Notes under the pieces: generated by a model
What the model saw: the letters and a program-made list of their open reading frames with translations, nothing else
Databases searched by the model: none
What the model was told of the DNA's origin: nothing
NCBI RefSeq assembly: GCF_900142775.1
Contig: NZ_FRCC01000001.1
Span: 620,001-684,000 of the forward strand
Direction of reading: 5' to 3'
Source: Flavobacterium flevense
Lineage (GTDB): Bacteria; Bacteroidota; Bacteroidia; Flavobacteriales; Flavobacteriaceae
DNA length: 64,000 bases
Shown here: in pieces, positions 16,298 to 26,687 of the stretch
Layout of the letters: each line of letters begins with the position of its first letter
Position numbering within the stretch: position 1 is the first letter of the stretch
Position numbers and translations under genes: made by a program

Positions 16298-17080
16298 ATG
16301 TCAAACAAAGTAGAAGTAAAAGAATTACTAGAAGCAGGTGTTCACTTTGGACACATGACTAGAAAATGGGATCCAAACATGGCTCCTTACATTTATATGG
16401 AGCGTAATGGTATTCACATTATCAACCTATATAAAACTGCAGCTAAAATCGAAGAAGCTAATGAAGCTTTGAAAAAAATTGCTGCATCAGGTAGAAAAAT
16501 ATTATTTGTTGCTACCAAAAAACAAGCAAAAGACATCGTTGCTGAAAAAGCAGCTGCTGCAAACATGCCTTACATCACTGAAAGATGGCCTGGTGGAATG
16601 TTAACAAACTTTGTTACTATCCGTAAAGCAGTTAAAAAAATGTCTTCTATTGATAAAATGAAGAAAGATGGTACTTTTAACACGTTGTCTAAAAAAGAGC
16701 GTTTACAAGTAGATCGTCTTCGTGCTAAATTAGAAAAAAACTTAGGTTCAATCGCTGATATGTCCAGACTTCCAGCTGCATTGTTCGTAGTAGATATCAA
16801 AGCTGAGCACATCGCAATAAAAGAAGCACAAAAATTAAACATTCCAGTTTTCGCAATGGTTGATACTAACTCTGATCCACGTGAAGTAGATTACGTTATC
16901 CCAGCCAATGATGATGCTTCTAAATCAATCGATAAAATTTTATCTTTAGTAACTGCTGCAGTTATCGAAGGACTTTCTGATAGAGGTTCTGAAAAAGAAA
17001 CTGCTGAAACTACTGAAGCTGTTGCAACTGAAGAAGCTCCTGTAGCAACTGAAACTGCTGCTCCGGCAACTGAAGAATAA
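16298..17080 (+). CDS. rpsB: 30S ribosomal protein S2
   Basis: A 260-residue S2 with ELLEAGVHFGHMTRKW, the RWPGGMLTNF region and MVDTNSDP near the C-terminal third. After residue 228 comes a low-complexity tail of Ala, Thr and Glu (about 30 residues), a common addition in Bacteroidota. The S2 region of Flavobacterium ribosomes lies near the anti-Shine-Dalgarno pocket. It is followed by tsf with an unusual 127-base repeat-bearing spacer. Confidence 0.98.
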   Translation: MSNKVEVKELLEAGVHFGHMTRKWDPNMAPYIYMERNGIHIINLYKTAAKIEEANEALKKIAASGRKILFVATKKQAKDIVAEKAAAANMPYITERWPGGMLTNFVTIRKAVKKMSSIDKMKKDGTFNTLSKKERLQVDRLRAKLEKNLGSIADMSRLPAALFVVDIKAEHIAIKEAQKLNIPVFAMVDTNSDPREVDYVIPANDDASKSIDKILSLVTAAVIEGLSDRGSEKETAETTEAVATEEAPVATETAAPATEE

Positions 17081-17089
17081 ATAAATTTT

Positions 17090-17178
17090 TAAATTCCAAG
17101 TTTTAAATTCCAAATTCCAAAATCAGATATTAACGATCTGATAACGTTGGGATTTGGGATTTGAAGATTGGAATTTTT
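17090..17178. repeat. AATTCCAA inverted-repeat element between rpsB and tsf
   Basis: Left arm has AAATTCCAA repeated three times, then ATCAGAT; right arm has ATCTGAT, then TTGGGATTTGGGATTT and TTGGAATTT. The whole element folds back imperfectly on itself, inside what is normally a tight ribosomal operon. Confidence 0.7.
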
Positions 17179-17207
17179 ACTTTTAACATTAAAACACAAG
17201 ATATATT

Positions 17208-18170
17208 ATGGCAACAATTACTGCTGCAGACGTAAATAAATTAAGACAATCTACAGGTGCCGGAATGATGGACTGTAAAAAAGCTTTAGTTGAAGCTGAC
17301 GGAGATTTCGATAAAGCGATACAAAACCTTAGAGAAAAAGGTCAAAAAGTGGCTGATAACCGTTCTGACCGTGAGTCTTCTGAAGGAGCTGCTGTTTCTT
17401 TTATTAATGCTGACAAAACTAAAGGCGCTATCATTACTTTAAACTGCGAAACAGATTTCGTAGGTAAAAATGAAAGTTTCGTAGCTTTAGCTAAGGAATT
17501 AGTGGAAAAAGCAATCAATTTCTCTTCTAAAGAAGAATTTTTAGCTTCAGATTTCAACGGAATCACTGTTGCTGAAAAATTAATTGAGCAAACTGGTGTT
17601 ATTGGTGAAAAAATCGAAATCGGTGGTTTTGAAATCTTAGAAGGCGCTTTCGTTGGATCTTATGTTCACGTGAACAAAATTGCTGCATTAACTGCAATTT
17701 CTGCTCCTATTGCTAATGGTGATGTTTTAACTAAAGACATCTCTATGCAAGTTGCTTCTATGGGAGCTGATACATTATCTTACAAAGATTTTGATCCTGC
17801 TTTCGTTGCTTCTGAACTTGCTGCTCGTATTGCTGTAATCGAAAAAGATAATGAAGAAGCAAAACGTTTAGGAAAAACTTTAAAAAATGTTCCTAAATAT
17901 ATTTCTTACTCTCAATTAACGGAAGAAGTTTTAAAACAAGCTGAAGAAGATGCTAAAGCTGAATTAAAAGCAGAAGGTAAACCAGAACAAATTTGGGATA
18001 AAATTATTCCTGGAAAAATTCAACGTTTCATCTCTGACAACACTACTTTAGATCAGGAAAAAGCTTTACTAGATCAAAACTTCATCAAAGATGACAGTAA
18101 AAAAGTAGGTGATTATGTTAAAGGATTCAATGTTGAAATTTCAGGTTTCAAAAGAGTTGCTTTAGGTTAA
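17208..18170 (+). CDS. tsf: Elongation factor Ts
   Basis: A 320-residue EF-Ts, the nucleotide exchange factor of EF-Tu. The N-terminal UBA-like module contains VNKLRQSTGAGMMDCKKAL, and the contact motif NCETDFVGKN is intact. The length matches the longer Bacteroidota form. The spacing of 127 bases from rpsB and the repeat in that spacer suggest a processed or partly independent transcript. A terminator follows at 18194-18228. Confidence 0.98.
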   Translation: MATITAADVNKLRQSTGAGMMDCKKALVEADGDFDKAIQNLREKGQKVADNRSDRESSEGAAVSFINADKTKGAIITLNCETDFVGKNESFVALAKELVEKAINFSSKEEFLASDFNGITVAEKLIEQTGVIGEKIEIGGFEILEGAFVGSYVHVNKIAALTAISAPIANGDVLTKDISMQVASMGADTLSYKDFDPAFVASELAARIAVIEKDNEEAKRLGKTLKNVPKYISYSQLTEEVLKQAEEDAKAELKAEGKPEQIWDKIIPGKIQRFISDNTTLDQEKALLDQNFIKDDSKKVGDYVKGFNVEISGFKRVALG

Positions 18171-18193
18171 TCTAATTCAATTATAATTATATT

Positions 18194-18228
18194 AAATCCC
18201 ATTTGTTCATTCGAATGGGATTTTTTTT
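18194..18228 (+). terminator. Terminator after tsf
   Basis: AAATCCCATT / AATGGGATTT stem with a 10-base loop, then an eight-T run. Confidence 0.9.
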
Positions 18229-18298
18229 GAATTTAACTTTTGTTGCATTATCCAATTTGAAATAAAAAACTAAATTTGGTTGAATCAAATCCCTTGAA

Positions 18299-18946
18299 AT
18301 GTTTCAATCCAAAAAAGACACGGTTTATCTAATCCTTGCCGGAATATTTATAACTAATGCCATTGTAGCCGAATTAATAGGCGGAAAACTCATTCAGATT
18401 GGCCCCTTTATTATGAGTCTGGGAATCCTTCCCTGGCCCATTGTTTTTATTACAACTGATATTATCAATGAACATTTTGGAAAAGACGGGGTTAAAAAAC
18501 TGTCTTTTATTACCGCAGGACTCATTGCTTATTGCATTCTAATTCTTTTCATTGGCACAAAAATCCCTGCTTTTATTACTAAAGAAACAGTTAATGACGA
18601 GCAATTCTATGCCGTCTTTGGACAAGGTATGTTCATAATGGTGGCCAGTATTATTGCTTTTTTAGCTTCTCAACTTATTGATGTTTCTATCTTTTGGTTT
18701 TTACGAAATAAAACCGGAAAAAAAATGATATGGCTTCGAAGTACAGGTTCTACCTTAATATCCCAACTTATTGATAGTTTTATCGTTTCAGGAATTGCGT
18801 TTTGGCTTACAGGTAAAATTACCACTAACCAATACTTCAACATGTCAATAACAGGCTATAGTTTTAAATTAATACTGGCTATTGCTTTAACACCATTAAT
18901 TTATTTAGGACATCACCTTATTGAAAAATACCTTAATAATAACTAA
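18299..18946 (+). CDS. yhhQ: Queuosine precursor transporter (VUT family, YhhQ-like)
   Basis: A 215-residue inner-membrane protein with about six hydrophobic helices. It carries the family's diagnostic TDIINEHFGKDGVKK loop after the third segment. Members import queuine or preQ precursors for tRNA modification. It is followed after only 2 bases by tag, so the two are likely cotranscribed. The symbol follows the E. coli member; which precursor is moved is not visible. Confidence 0.88.
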   Translation: MFQSKKDTVYLILAGIFITNAIVAELIGGKLIQIGPFIMSLGILPWPIVFITTDIINEHFGKDGVKKLSFITAGLIAYCILILFIGTKIPAFITKETVNDEQFYAVFGQGMFIMVASIIAFLASQLIDVSIFWFLRNKTGKKMIWLRSTGSTLISQLIDSFIVSGIAFWLTGKITTNQYFNMSITGYSFKLILAIALTPLIYLGHHLIEKYLNNN

Positions 18947-18948
18947 TT

Positions 18949-19512
18949 ATGGAAAACAAAATACGTTGTGCCTGGTGCGAAAAAGACGATTTATATAGAA
19001 AATACCATGATGAAGAATGGGGAAAACCGGTGTATGATGATGCTACTTTATTCGAATTTTTACTTCTGGAAACCTTTCAGGCAGGATTGAGCTGGTACAC
19101 GATTTTATCTAAAAGAGAAAACTTCCGCAAGGCATTTGATCATTTCGATTACCAAAAAATAGCGCAATATTCTGATGCTAAAATTCAGGAATTGCTTTTG
19201 GACGCAGGTATTATTCGCAACAAACTGAAGGTATATTCGGCAGTAACTAACGCACAAAATTTTATTAAAATTCAGGAAGAATTTGGTAGTTTTTCTAAAT
19301 ATATCTGGGCTTTTACTGATGGGAAACCCATTGACAATAAACCTAAAACATTAAAAGAGGTTACTGCTACTACTCCACTTTCGGATGCGATTAGTAAGGA
19401 TTTAAAGAAAAGAGGATTTAAATTTGTAGGTTCTACTGTCGTTTATGCACACATGCAGGCAACAGGAATGGTTAATGACCATATTGAAAGTTGCTGGACA
19501 AGAAACCAGTAA
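18949..19512 (+). CDS. tag: DNA-3-methyladenine glycosylase I
   Basis: A 187-residue base-excision enzyme that removes 3-methyladenine from alkylated DNA. The zinc snap is complete: C7, H20 (in KYHDEEWG) and H-x3-C in VNDHIESC near the C-terminus. The base-recognition segment ETFQAGLSW and the KKRGFKFVGST block are typical. It sits 2 bases after the VUT transporter gene. No alkylation-response regulator is adjacent. Confidence 0.95.
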   Translation: MENKIRCAWCEKDDLYRKYHDEEWGKPVYDDATLFEFLLLETFQAGLSWYTILSKRENFRKAFDHFDYQKIAQYSDAKIQELLLDAGIIRNKLKVYSAVTNAQNFIKIQEEFGSFSKYIWAFTDGKPIDNKPKTLKEVTATTPLSDAISKDLKKRGFKFVGSTVVYAHMQATGMVNDHIESCWTRNQ

Positions 19513-19604
19513 ACAGTGTTCAGTTTAGAAGTATTCAATATAAAATTGTTAAACTTCTAACTTCTAAAATCTTATTTCTAACTTTTTCATTACATTTGTC
19601 TCAC

Positions 19605-19683
19605 ACTTTAGGGGTGTCTGCAATCGCAGGCTGAGATTTTACCCTCTGAACCTGATCTGGTTAATACCAGCGTAGGGAAAAGT
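19605..19683 (+). promoter_or_regulatory. TPP riboswitch upstream of thiS
   Basis: The THI-box aptamer is complete: AGGGGTG near the 5' end, GCTGAGAT (19630-19637), ACCCTCTGAACCTGATCTGG and a closing GCGTAGGGA. P1 is formed by ACTTT (19605-19609) with AAAGT (19679-19683). The 5' strand ACTTTAGG (19605-19612) is also exactly complementary to CCTAAAGT (19728-19735) in the expression platform, giving a clear switch between two folds. Confidence 0.97.
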
Positions 19684-19722
19684 AAGATGACTTCCATAGT
19701 CCCATTTTTTGGGCAATTGTAG

Positions 19723-19763
19723 CCATTCCTAAAGTATTTTTTATCTAAAAAATGAAGGAATGG
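19723..19763 (+). promoter_or_regulatory. Start-codon-sequestering hairpin of thiS
   Basis: CCATTCCT (19723-19730) pairs with AGGAATGG (19756-19763), which contains the thiS ATG (19760-19762). An inner stem ATTTTTT/AAAAAAT (19736-19742 with 19747-19753) strengthens it, with loop ATCT. This is the expression platform expected of a translation-controlling riboswitch. Confidence 0.75.
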
Positions 19764-19966
19764 AACTAAAAATCAACAACCAAATCAAACAATTTCAGGC
19801 AAATGCACTAAGCATCCAAGCACTGCTCGATATTGAAATTCCACAAAAACAAAATGGCATTGCTGTGGCCATAAACAGTAACGTGATCCCAAAATCCAAT
19901 TGGGACAGTCATCTCCTGTCCGAAAGTGACGACATCCTCATTATTTCTGCCACGCAAGGTGGTTAA
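19760..19966 (+). CDS. thiS: Sulfur carrier protein ThiS
   Basis: A 68-residue ubiquitin-fold protein ending in the required Gly-Gly (SATQGG). The C-terminal glycine is adenylated by ThiF and turned into a thiocarboxylate that gives sulfur to ThiG for the thiazole ring. As first gene of the operon it sits right behind the TPP riboswitch, with its ATG inside the sequestering hairpin. Confidence 0.95.
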   Translation: MELKINNQIKQFQANALSIQALLDIEIPQKQNGIAVAINSNVIPKSNWDSHLLSESDDILIISATQGG

Positions 19967-20072
19967 TGTGAAAATCCCAATCCCGAAGCCTCAGAATAAA
20001 TCTCAAATTCCAATTATACTCAAGTAATAAAAAATTACCAATACAAAACCAGAAGTTATACAAAATGCATAA

Positions 20073-21914
<1,842 letters not shown>

Positions 21915-22013
21915 GAAGCTGGGAGTGGGAAGAGGGAAGCTGGGAGTGGGAAGTTAAAACTTGACTTCCAACTTCCAACTCCCCACTTCTAACTTCTAAC
22001 TTCTAACTTAAAA
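21915..22013. repeat. Purine/pyrimidine mirror-type repeat between thiC and the first thiE-like gene
   Basis: Left half is purine-rich (GGAAGCTGGGAGTGGGAAG, partly duplicated), right half is pyrimidine-rich (ACTTCCAACTTCCAACTCCCC, then CTTCTAA repeated three times). The halves are complementary enough for a long hairpin in the mRNA. No ORF is present. Confidence 0.7.
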
Positions 22014-22598
22014 ATGATAGTCATTTCCAATCCAATTGCGATAGCAAACGAAATCAATACCATTCATGCTCTTTTTGAAGAAGGAATGGAATTATTTCAT
22101 GTTCGAAAGCCAAATTATTCCGAAACAGAAATAAAAGATTTTGTAGCTACAATTGGATTGGAATATAGTCAGAAACTGGTTTTGCATAGCCATCATCATT
22201 TAGCCGAAGATTTAGGAATAAACAGAATTCATTTCACTGAAAAAGCCAGAACCAATCCTATCAGGGTTTCGAACCCTGATAGGATTATTTCAACATCAAT
22301 TCATTCGATAAATGAATTTAATTCGCTTTCAAACCACTATGAATACGCTTTTTTGAGTCCTGTTTTCTCTTCCATTTCAAAGGAAAACTATGCTCCAAAA
22401 ACAGATTTATTCGAAGAAATTAAAAAAAGAACCAATTTCAATACCCAACTGGTGGCTTTAGGAGGAGTTTCGGCAGCCAATGTAAAACAGACTTTAGAAA
22501 AAGGTTTTGATGCTATAGCACTCTTAGGAACTATCTGGAATTCAGAAAAACCGATTAAAAATTTCATATTATGTCAACAAATCGTCCATTCGTTTTAA
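22014..22598 (+). CDS. ThiE-like thiamin-phosphate synthase paralogue
   Basis: A 194-residue TIM-barrel protein of the ThiE/TenI family. Supporting segments are FHVRKP, HLAEDLGINRIHFTE, AFLSPVF and VALGGVSAANV. ThiE joins HMP-PP to thiazole phosphate, and TenI is a thiazole tautomerase. A complete second copy lies two genes on, so this one may be the TenI-like or a divergent copy; I cannot decide. Codons 81-91 are made by a perfect 33-bp palindrome kept in frame. The 3' end overlaps thiD by 28 bases. Confidence 0.82.
   Translation: MIVISNPIAIANEINTIHALFEEGMELFHVRKPNYSETEIKDFVATIGLEYSQKLVLHSHHHLAEDLGINRIHFTEKARTNPIRVSNPDRIISTSIHSINEFNSLSNHYEYAFLSPVFSSISKENYAPKTDLFEEIKKRTNFNTQLVALGGVSAANVKQTLEKGFDAIALLGTIWNSEKPIKNFILCQQIVHSF
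22254..22286. repeat. 33-bp perfect palindrome inside the first thiE-like gene
   Basis: Arms AATCCTATCAGGGTT and AACCCTGATAGGATT, 15 bp each, exact complements, with loop TCG. It spans exactly 11 codons starting at codon 81 and is translated as NPIRVSNPDRI between the FTEKART and ISTSIHS segments. Its CCTnnnAGG design matches the intergenic hairpins at 10137-10220. Confidence 0.8.
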
Positions 22599-23326
22599 GT
22601 ATCGCAGGTTTTGATCCTTCGGCCGGAGCAGGTGTTTTGGCTGATATAAAAACATTCGAACAACATAAAGTATATGGGTTTGCTATAAATACAGCCAATA
22701 CCATCCAGACCGAAGATAAATTTGTTGCCATCGAATGGACCACTATTGAGTTTGTGTTGCAATCTATCCAAACATTATTTGATTCCTATGAAATCAAAGC
22801 AGTAAAAATAGGTATCATTCCCAGCTTAGAATATTTAAAATCGATTGTTTTTTTGATAAAAAGGCTTTCGCCAAAAACAAAAATTATTTGGGATACAGTT
22901 TTAAAATCAACCACTGAATTTGACTTTTTAAACATCCAAAACCAAAACGATTTGATTATTATTTTAAAAGAAATTGACTTGATTACACCTAATTACAATG
23001 AGATATTAAAATTGTCTTCTGAGAAAAAAGATGCTAATGCTATTGCGGGTAACTTGTCATACCGTTGCGCAGTTTTACTCAAGGGCGGTCATCGTCAGGA
23101 AGAAATTGGTGTTGATTATTTATATATAAAAAATGAGTTCCTAAAGCTTTCAACGGATGAAAATTCACTTCCTGAAAAGCACGGTTCCGGTTGCATTTTG
23201 TCATCAGCTGTTACAGCTAATCTGGCATTAGGACAAGATTTAACAACTTCTTGCCGTTATGCTAAAAGGTATATCGAAAAATACCTCAAATCAACCTACA
23301 ATTTAATTGGATATCATTATGAATAA
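22571..23326 (+). CDS. thiD: Hydroxymethylpyrimidine (phosphate) kinase
   Basis: A 251-residue ribokinase-fold enzyme that makes HMP-PP for thiamin assembly. Visible motifs are AGFDPSAGAGVLADIKTFE near the N-terminus, the LLKGGH strand and the anion hole HGSGC near residue 208. It overlaps the preceding gene by 28 bases and the next by 8 (ATGAATAA), so translation is coupled. At 251 residues it is slightly shorter than typical ThiD. Confidence 0.93.
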   Translation: MSTNRPFVLSIAGFDPSAGAGVLADIKTFEQHKVYGFAINTANTIQTEDKFVAIEWTTIEFVLQSIQTLFDSYEIKAVKIGIIPSLEYLKSIVFLIKRLSPKTKIIWDTVLKSTTEFDFLNIQNQNDLIIILKEIDLITPNYNEILKLSSEKKDANAIAGNLSYRCAVLLKGGHRQEEIGVDYLYIKNEFLKLSTDENSLPEKHGSGCILSSAVTANLALGQDLTTSCRYAKRYIEKYLKSTYNLIGYHYE

Positions 23327-23951
23327 GAAATTACAATACATCTCGCAAGGACAAACAAGTGAAGAGCAATTAGACAATATTCGAAAAGCACTTGAAGGTG
23401 GCTGTGACTGGATCCAGCTTCGGTTTAAAAATGCGCCTGAATTGCAATTATATACTTTAGCAGAATATGCAAAAAAACTATGCGACGTGAACAATGCCAC
23501 TTTTATAATTAACGACAATGTTAATTTAGCTAAAGAAATCAATGCTGATGGTGTTCATTTAGGGCTGTCTGACATGAAAGTGGAGGAAGCCAGAGCCATT
23601 TTAGGCCATGAAAAAATCATTGGAGGAACAGCTAATACCATTGAAGATGTTTTACAAAGAATTGAAGAAAGCTGCGATTACATTGGGCTGGGACCTTTTC
23701 AATATACTGCAACGAAAGCTAATTTAAGTCCGATTTTAGGACTGGAAGGCTATGCTTCCATCCTCAGTAAACTAAATGCTGAAAACATCAAAACCCCTAT
23801 TTATGCCATAGGAGGTATTACTTTAGAAAACACCGATAATATCCTGAAAACAGGAATACACGGGATAGCTGTTTCAGGATTGATTACAGAAAGTAAAGAC
23901 CCCGAACAATTAATTAATGATTTAAACAAAAAATTATATGCTGCCATTTAA
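23319..23951 (+). CDS. thiE: Thiamin-phosphate synthase ThiE
   Basis: A 211-residue TIM barrel starting at the ATG in 23319. The upstream TTG (23307) was not used because ATGAATAA gives tight coupling to thiD. Conserved features are [53 protein letters not shown] and AIGGI. This is the more canonical of the two ThiE-type proteins in the operon, so the most likely enzyme of the final condensation step. Its end overlaps thiG by 14 bases. Confidence 0.94.
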   Translation: MNKKLQYISQGQTSEEQLDNIRKALEGGCDWIQLRFKNAPELQLYTLAEYAKKLCDVNNATFIINDNVNLAKEINADGVHLGLSDMKVEEARAILGHEKIIGGTANTIEDVLQRIEESCDYIGLGPFQYTATKANLSPILGLEGYASILSKLNAENIKTPIYAIGGITLENTDNILKTGIHGIAVSGLITESKDPEQLINDLNKKLYAAI

Positions 23952-24708
23952 TATTGGAGATAAAACTTTTGAATCCCGCTTATTCTTAGGAACAGGAAAA
24001 TTTGGTTCGAATGTGCAAATGGAAGAAGCCATTTTAGCATCCGGAAGCGAACTGGTAACTGTTGCCTTAAAACGTGTTGATTTAGAAACCGAAACCGATG
24101 CGATTTTATCCCATTTAAAACACCCCCGAATCAATTTATTACCCAATACATCAGGTGCCAGAAATGCAAAAGAAGCTGTTTTTGCAGCACAATTAGCCCG
24201 GGAAGCTTTGGAAACAAACTGGCTAAAACTGGAAATTCATCCGGATCCAAGGTATCTTTTACCGGATCCAATTGAAACTTTAAAAGCCACCGAGGAATTA
24301 GCTAAACTGGGGTTTATTATTTTGCCTTACATTCATGCTGATCCGGTTTTATGCAAAAGATTAGAAGATGCAGGAACAGCAGCTGTAATGCCATTGGGTT
24401 CGCCTATTGGTAGTAACAAAGGATTAAAAACGATTGATTTTCTGGAAATTATTATCGAACAAAGCAAAGTTCCTGTGATTATTGATGCGGGAATTGGCGC
24501 GCCTTCTGATGCTGCAAAAGCAATGGAACTGGGTGCTGATGCTGTTCTTGTAAACACTGCCATAGCAGTTGCCGGTAATCCAAAAATGATGGCTGAAGCT
24601 TTCAAAGAAGCTGTTATCGCTGGAAGAAAAGCATACGAAGCTAAATTAGGACAGCAATACAATCAGGCTGTAGCCTCGAGTCCTTTGACGGCTTTTTTAT
24701 ATGAATAA
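23938..24708 (+). CDS. thiG: Thiazole synthase ThiG
   Basis: A 256-residue TIM barrel that builds the thiazole ring from deoxyxylulose phosphate, dehydroglycine and ThiS thiocarboxylate. The Schiff-base lysine is K97 in [10 protein letters not shown]; the phosphate-binding [20 protein letters not shown] segment is intact. The start is at the ATG 14 bases inside thiE. It partners with ThiH, encoded next, for the anaerobic-type (tyrosine) route. Confidence 0.97.
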   Translation: MLPFNIGDKTFESRLFLGTGKFGSNVQMEEAILASGSELVTVALKRVDLETETDAILSHLKHPRINLLPNTSGARNAKEAVFAAQLAREALETNWLKLEIHPDPRYLLPDPIETLKATEELAKLGFIILPYIHADPVLCKRLEDAGTAAVMPLGSPIGSNKGLKTIDFLEIIIEQSKVPVIIDAGIGAPSDAAKAMELGADAVLVNTAIAVAGNPKMMAEAFKEAVIAGRKAYEAKLGQQYNQAVASSPLTAFLYE

Positions 24709-24712
24709 TCCT

Positions 24713-24745
24713 CTCCCCGACCCTCTCCGAAGGAGAGGGAGACGG
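24713..24745. repeat. CCCTCTCC hairpin between thiG and thiH
   Basis: CCCTCTCC-GAA-GGAGAGGG with surrounding TCTCCCCGAC..GGAGACGG, in the 111-base gap. No T-run follows, so it is a repeat rather than a terminator. An ACACAAAG..CTTTGTG/CTTTGCGGTAAA repeat follows at 24781-24812. Confidence 0.7.
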
Positions 24746-24819
24746 AATCGAAATACTTTGTATAGAGAATAGAAATACTTAACACAAAGCTTTGTGCCCT
24801 TTGCGGTAAAAAAAATCCA

Positions 24820-25941
24820 ATGACAAACTTCAAACACACATTCGAGCAATACAATTGGAATGAAATTCAATCCAAAATTTACGCTACTACAGCTAAGCAG
24901 GTAGAACAGGCATTAGCTAAATCCAAAAGAAATCTTGATGATTTTTTGGCGATGATTTCCCCTGCGGCACAACCGTATTTGGAACAAATGGCACAGATAA
25001 GTCATGAATTAACCAAGAAAAGATTTGGAAAAACCATCCAGATGTATGCTCCGCTATATTTGAGTAATGAATGCCAAAACATTTGCACCTATTGTGGTTT
25101 TAGTCTGGATAACAAAATCAAACGCAAAACACTGACCGATTCAGAAATAAAACTCGAAGTCGAAGCCTTGAAAAAAACTGGGTTTGACCATGTTTTACTG
25201 GTAACCGGTGAAGCCAACTATACGGTAAATATTAATTATTTCTTAAACGCGATTGATCAAATTAAAAAGGATTTTTCGATTATATCTGTAGAAGTACAAC
25301 CTCTTTCTCAGGAAGAATATGAGCGATTGCATGAAGCGGGAGTATATTCCGTTTTAGTATATCAGGAAACGTATCATCAGGAAGTGTACAAACAGTACCA
25401 TACAAAAGGTAAAAAATCTAATTTTGATTTCCGTCTGGACACGCCTGACCGAATTGGGAAAGCCGGAATTCATAAAATAGGTTTAGGAGTTTTATTGGGA
25501 TTGGAAGACTGGCGAACAGATAGTTTTTTCAATGCTTTGCATTTGGATTATTTACAAAAGACCTATTGGCAAACTAAATATTCGGTTTCCTTCCCTCGAT
25601 TACGTCCTGCCGAAGGAATCATCGAGCCAAATTTCATTATGGATGATAAAGATTTAACCCAATTGATTTGTGCGTATCGATTGTGGAATGAAGATTTAGA
25701 AATTTCGATTTCAACCCGGGAAAACGAAAAATTCAGAAACAACATTATCCCTATTGGAACCACAAGCATGAGTGCTGGTTCAAAAACCAATCCGGGTGGC
25801 TATGTGGTAGATCCGCAATCACTGGAGCAATTTGAAATTAGTGATGAACGGTCTTCTTTCGAAATGGCATCCATTATCAAACAAAGAGGATACGAAGCCG
25901 TCTGGAAAGATTGGGACAGAACTTTTGATTTTAAATTTTAG
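24820..25941 (+). CDS. thiH: 2-iminoacetate synthase ThiH
   Basis: A 373-residue radical-SAM enzyme that cleaves tyrosine to dehydroglycine for ThiG. The 4Fe-4S motif C-x3-C-x2-C is C85, C89, C92 (CQNICTYC). The rest of the barrel, with VEVQPLSQEEY and SVSFPRLRPAEG, is typical. Use of ThiH rather than the oxygen-dependent ThiO suggests that the pathway works at low oxygen. Confidence 0.97.
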   Translation: MTNFKHTFEQYNWNEIQSKIYATTAKQVEQALAKSKRNLDDFLAMISPAAQPYLEQMAQISHELTKKRFGKTIQMYAPLYLSNECQNICTYCGFSLDNKIKRKTLTDSEIKLEVEALKKTGFDHVLLVTGEANYTVNINYFLNAIDQIKKDFSIISVEVQPLSQEEYERLHEAGVYSVLVYQETYHQEVYKQYHTKGKKSNFDFRLDTPDRIGKAGIHKIGLGVLLGLEDWRTDSFFNALHLDYLQKTYWQTKYSVSFPRLRPAEGIIEPNFIMDDKDLTQLICAYRLWNEDLEISISTRENEKFRNNIIPIGTTSMSAGSKTNPGGYVVDPQSLEQFEISDERSSFEMASIIKQRGYEAVWKDWDRTFDFKF

Positions 25942-25967
25942 ATTAACGATTTTAGATTGCAGATGTA

Positions 25968-26678
25968 ATGAGCATTATACAAGACTTTTTAAGATACAAT
26001 CGTCAGGTAATTTTACCTGAAATTGGCGAAGCAGGACAGGAAAAGTTAAAAAAAGCGAAAGTTCTTGTTATCGGAGCTGGCGGTTTGGGCTGCCCTGTTT
26101 TACAATATTTAGCTCCCGCCGGAGTAGGAACTATTGGCATTGTAGATTTTGACACCATTGAAATTCACAATTTACACCGCCAGATTTTATATACCGAAAA
26201 TCAAGTGGGTTTATCGAAAGCATTAACAGCTAAAGAAACCGTTGAAAAACTAAATCCGTTAATTGCTGTTCAGGCTTTTGAAGAAAAATTAACGGCTGAA
26301 AATGCAGAGAAAATTATAGCTGATTTTGATATTGTTGTTGATGGTTCGGATAATTTCAGTACGCGTTATTTAGTCAACGATACTTGTGTAATCCTGAAAA
26401 AACCTTTGGTTTATGGTAGTATTTTGGGGTTCGAAGGACAAATTGCTGTTTTCAATCATCAGGGAAGTAAAAATTTACGTGATTTATTTCCGCAACCTCC
26501 TAATCCTAAAGATGTACCTAATTGCAGTTTTAATGGTGTTTTAGGGACTTTACCGGGAATGATAGGAACGATGATGGCACACGAAACTTTAAAACTAATT
26601 ATTGGGTTACCCGGTTTGAAAAACGAATTGATTTTGTATAAAACCTTAGATTGGAGTTTTGTGAAGTTAACATTCTAG
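25968..26678 (+). CDS. thiF: ThiS adenylyltransferase ThiF (MoeB/HesA family)
   Basis: A 236-residue E1-like enzyme that adenylates the ThiS C-terminus. The nucleotide loop is GAGGLG (36-41), preceded by RYNRQVILPEIG and followed by the DxxE-x-H-N-L-H-RQ acidic/arginine block (DFDTIEIHNLHRQ). Unlike E. coli ThiF or MoeB, the two CxxC pairs that bind structural zinc are absent. Position as last gene of the thi operon makes ThiS the natural substrate, although MoaD-type carriers cannot be ruled out. Confidence 0.9.
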   Translation: MSIIQDFLRYNRQVILPEIGEAGQEKLKKAKVLVIGAGGLGCPVLQYLAPAGVGTIGIVDFDTIEIHNLHRQILYTENQVGLSKALTAKETVEKLNPLIAVQAFEEKLTAENAEKIIADFDIVVDGSDNFSTRYLVNDTCVILKKPLVYGSILGFEGQIAVFNHQGSKNLRDLFPQPPNPKDVPNCSFNGVLGTLPGMIGTMMAHETLKLIIGLPGLKNELILYKTLDWSFVKLTF

Positions 26679-26687
26679 TCTTTCAGA

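Noticed and set aside
17090..17178. CRISPR-like array from repeated AATTCCAA units
   Set aside because: Units are 7-9 bases, irregularly spaced and part of one fold-back structure; no cas gene is near.
23307..23318. TTG start four codons upstream for thiE
   Set aside because: The ATG at 23319 gives the usual ATGAATAA coupling and a normal ThiE N-terminus.
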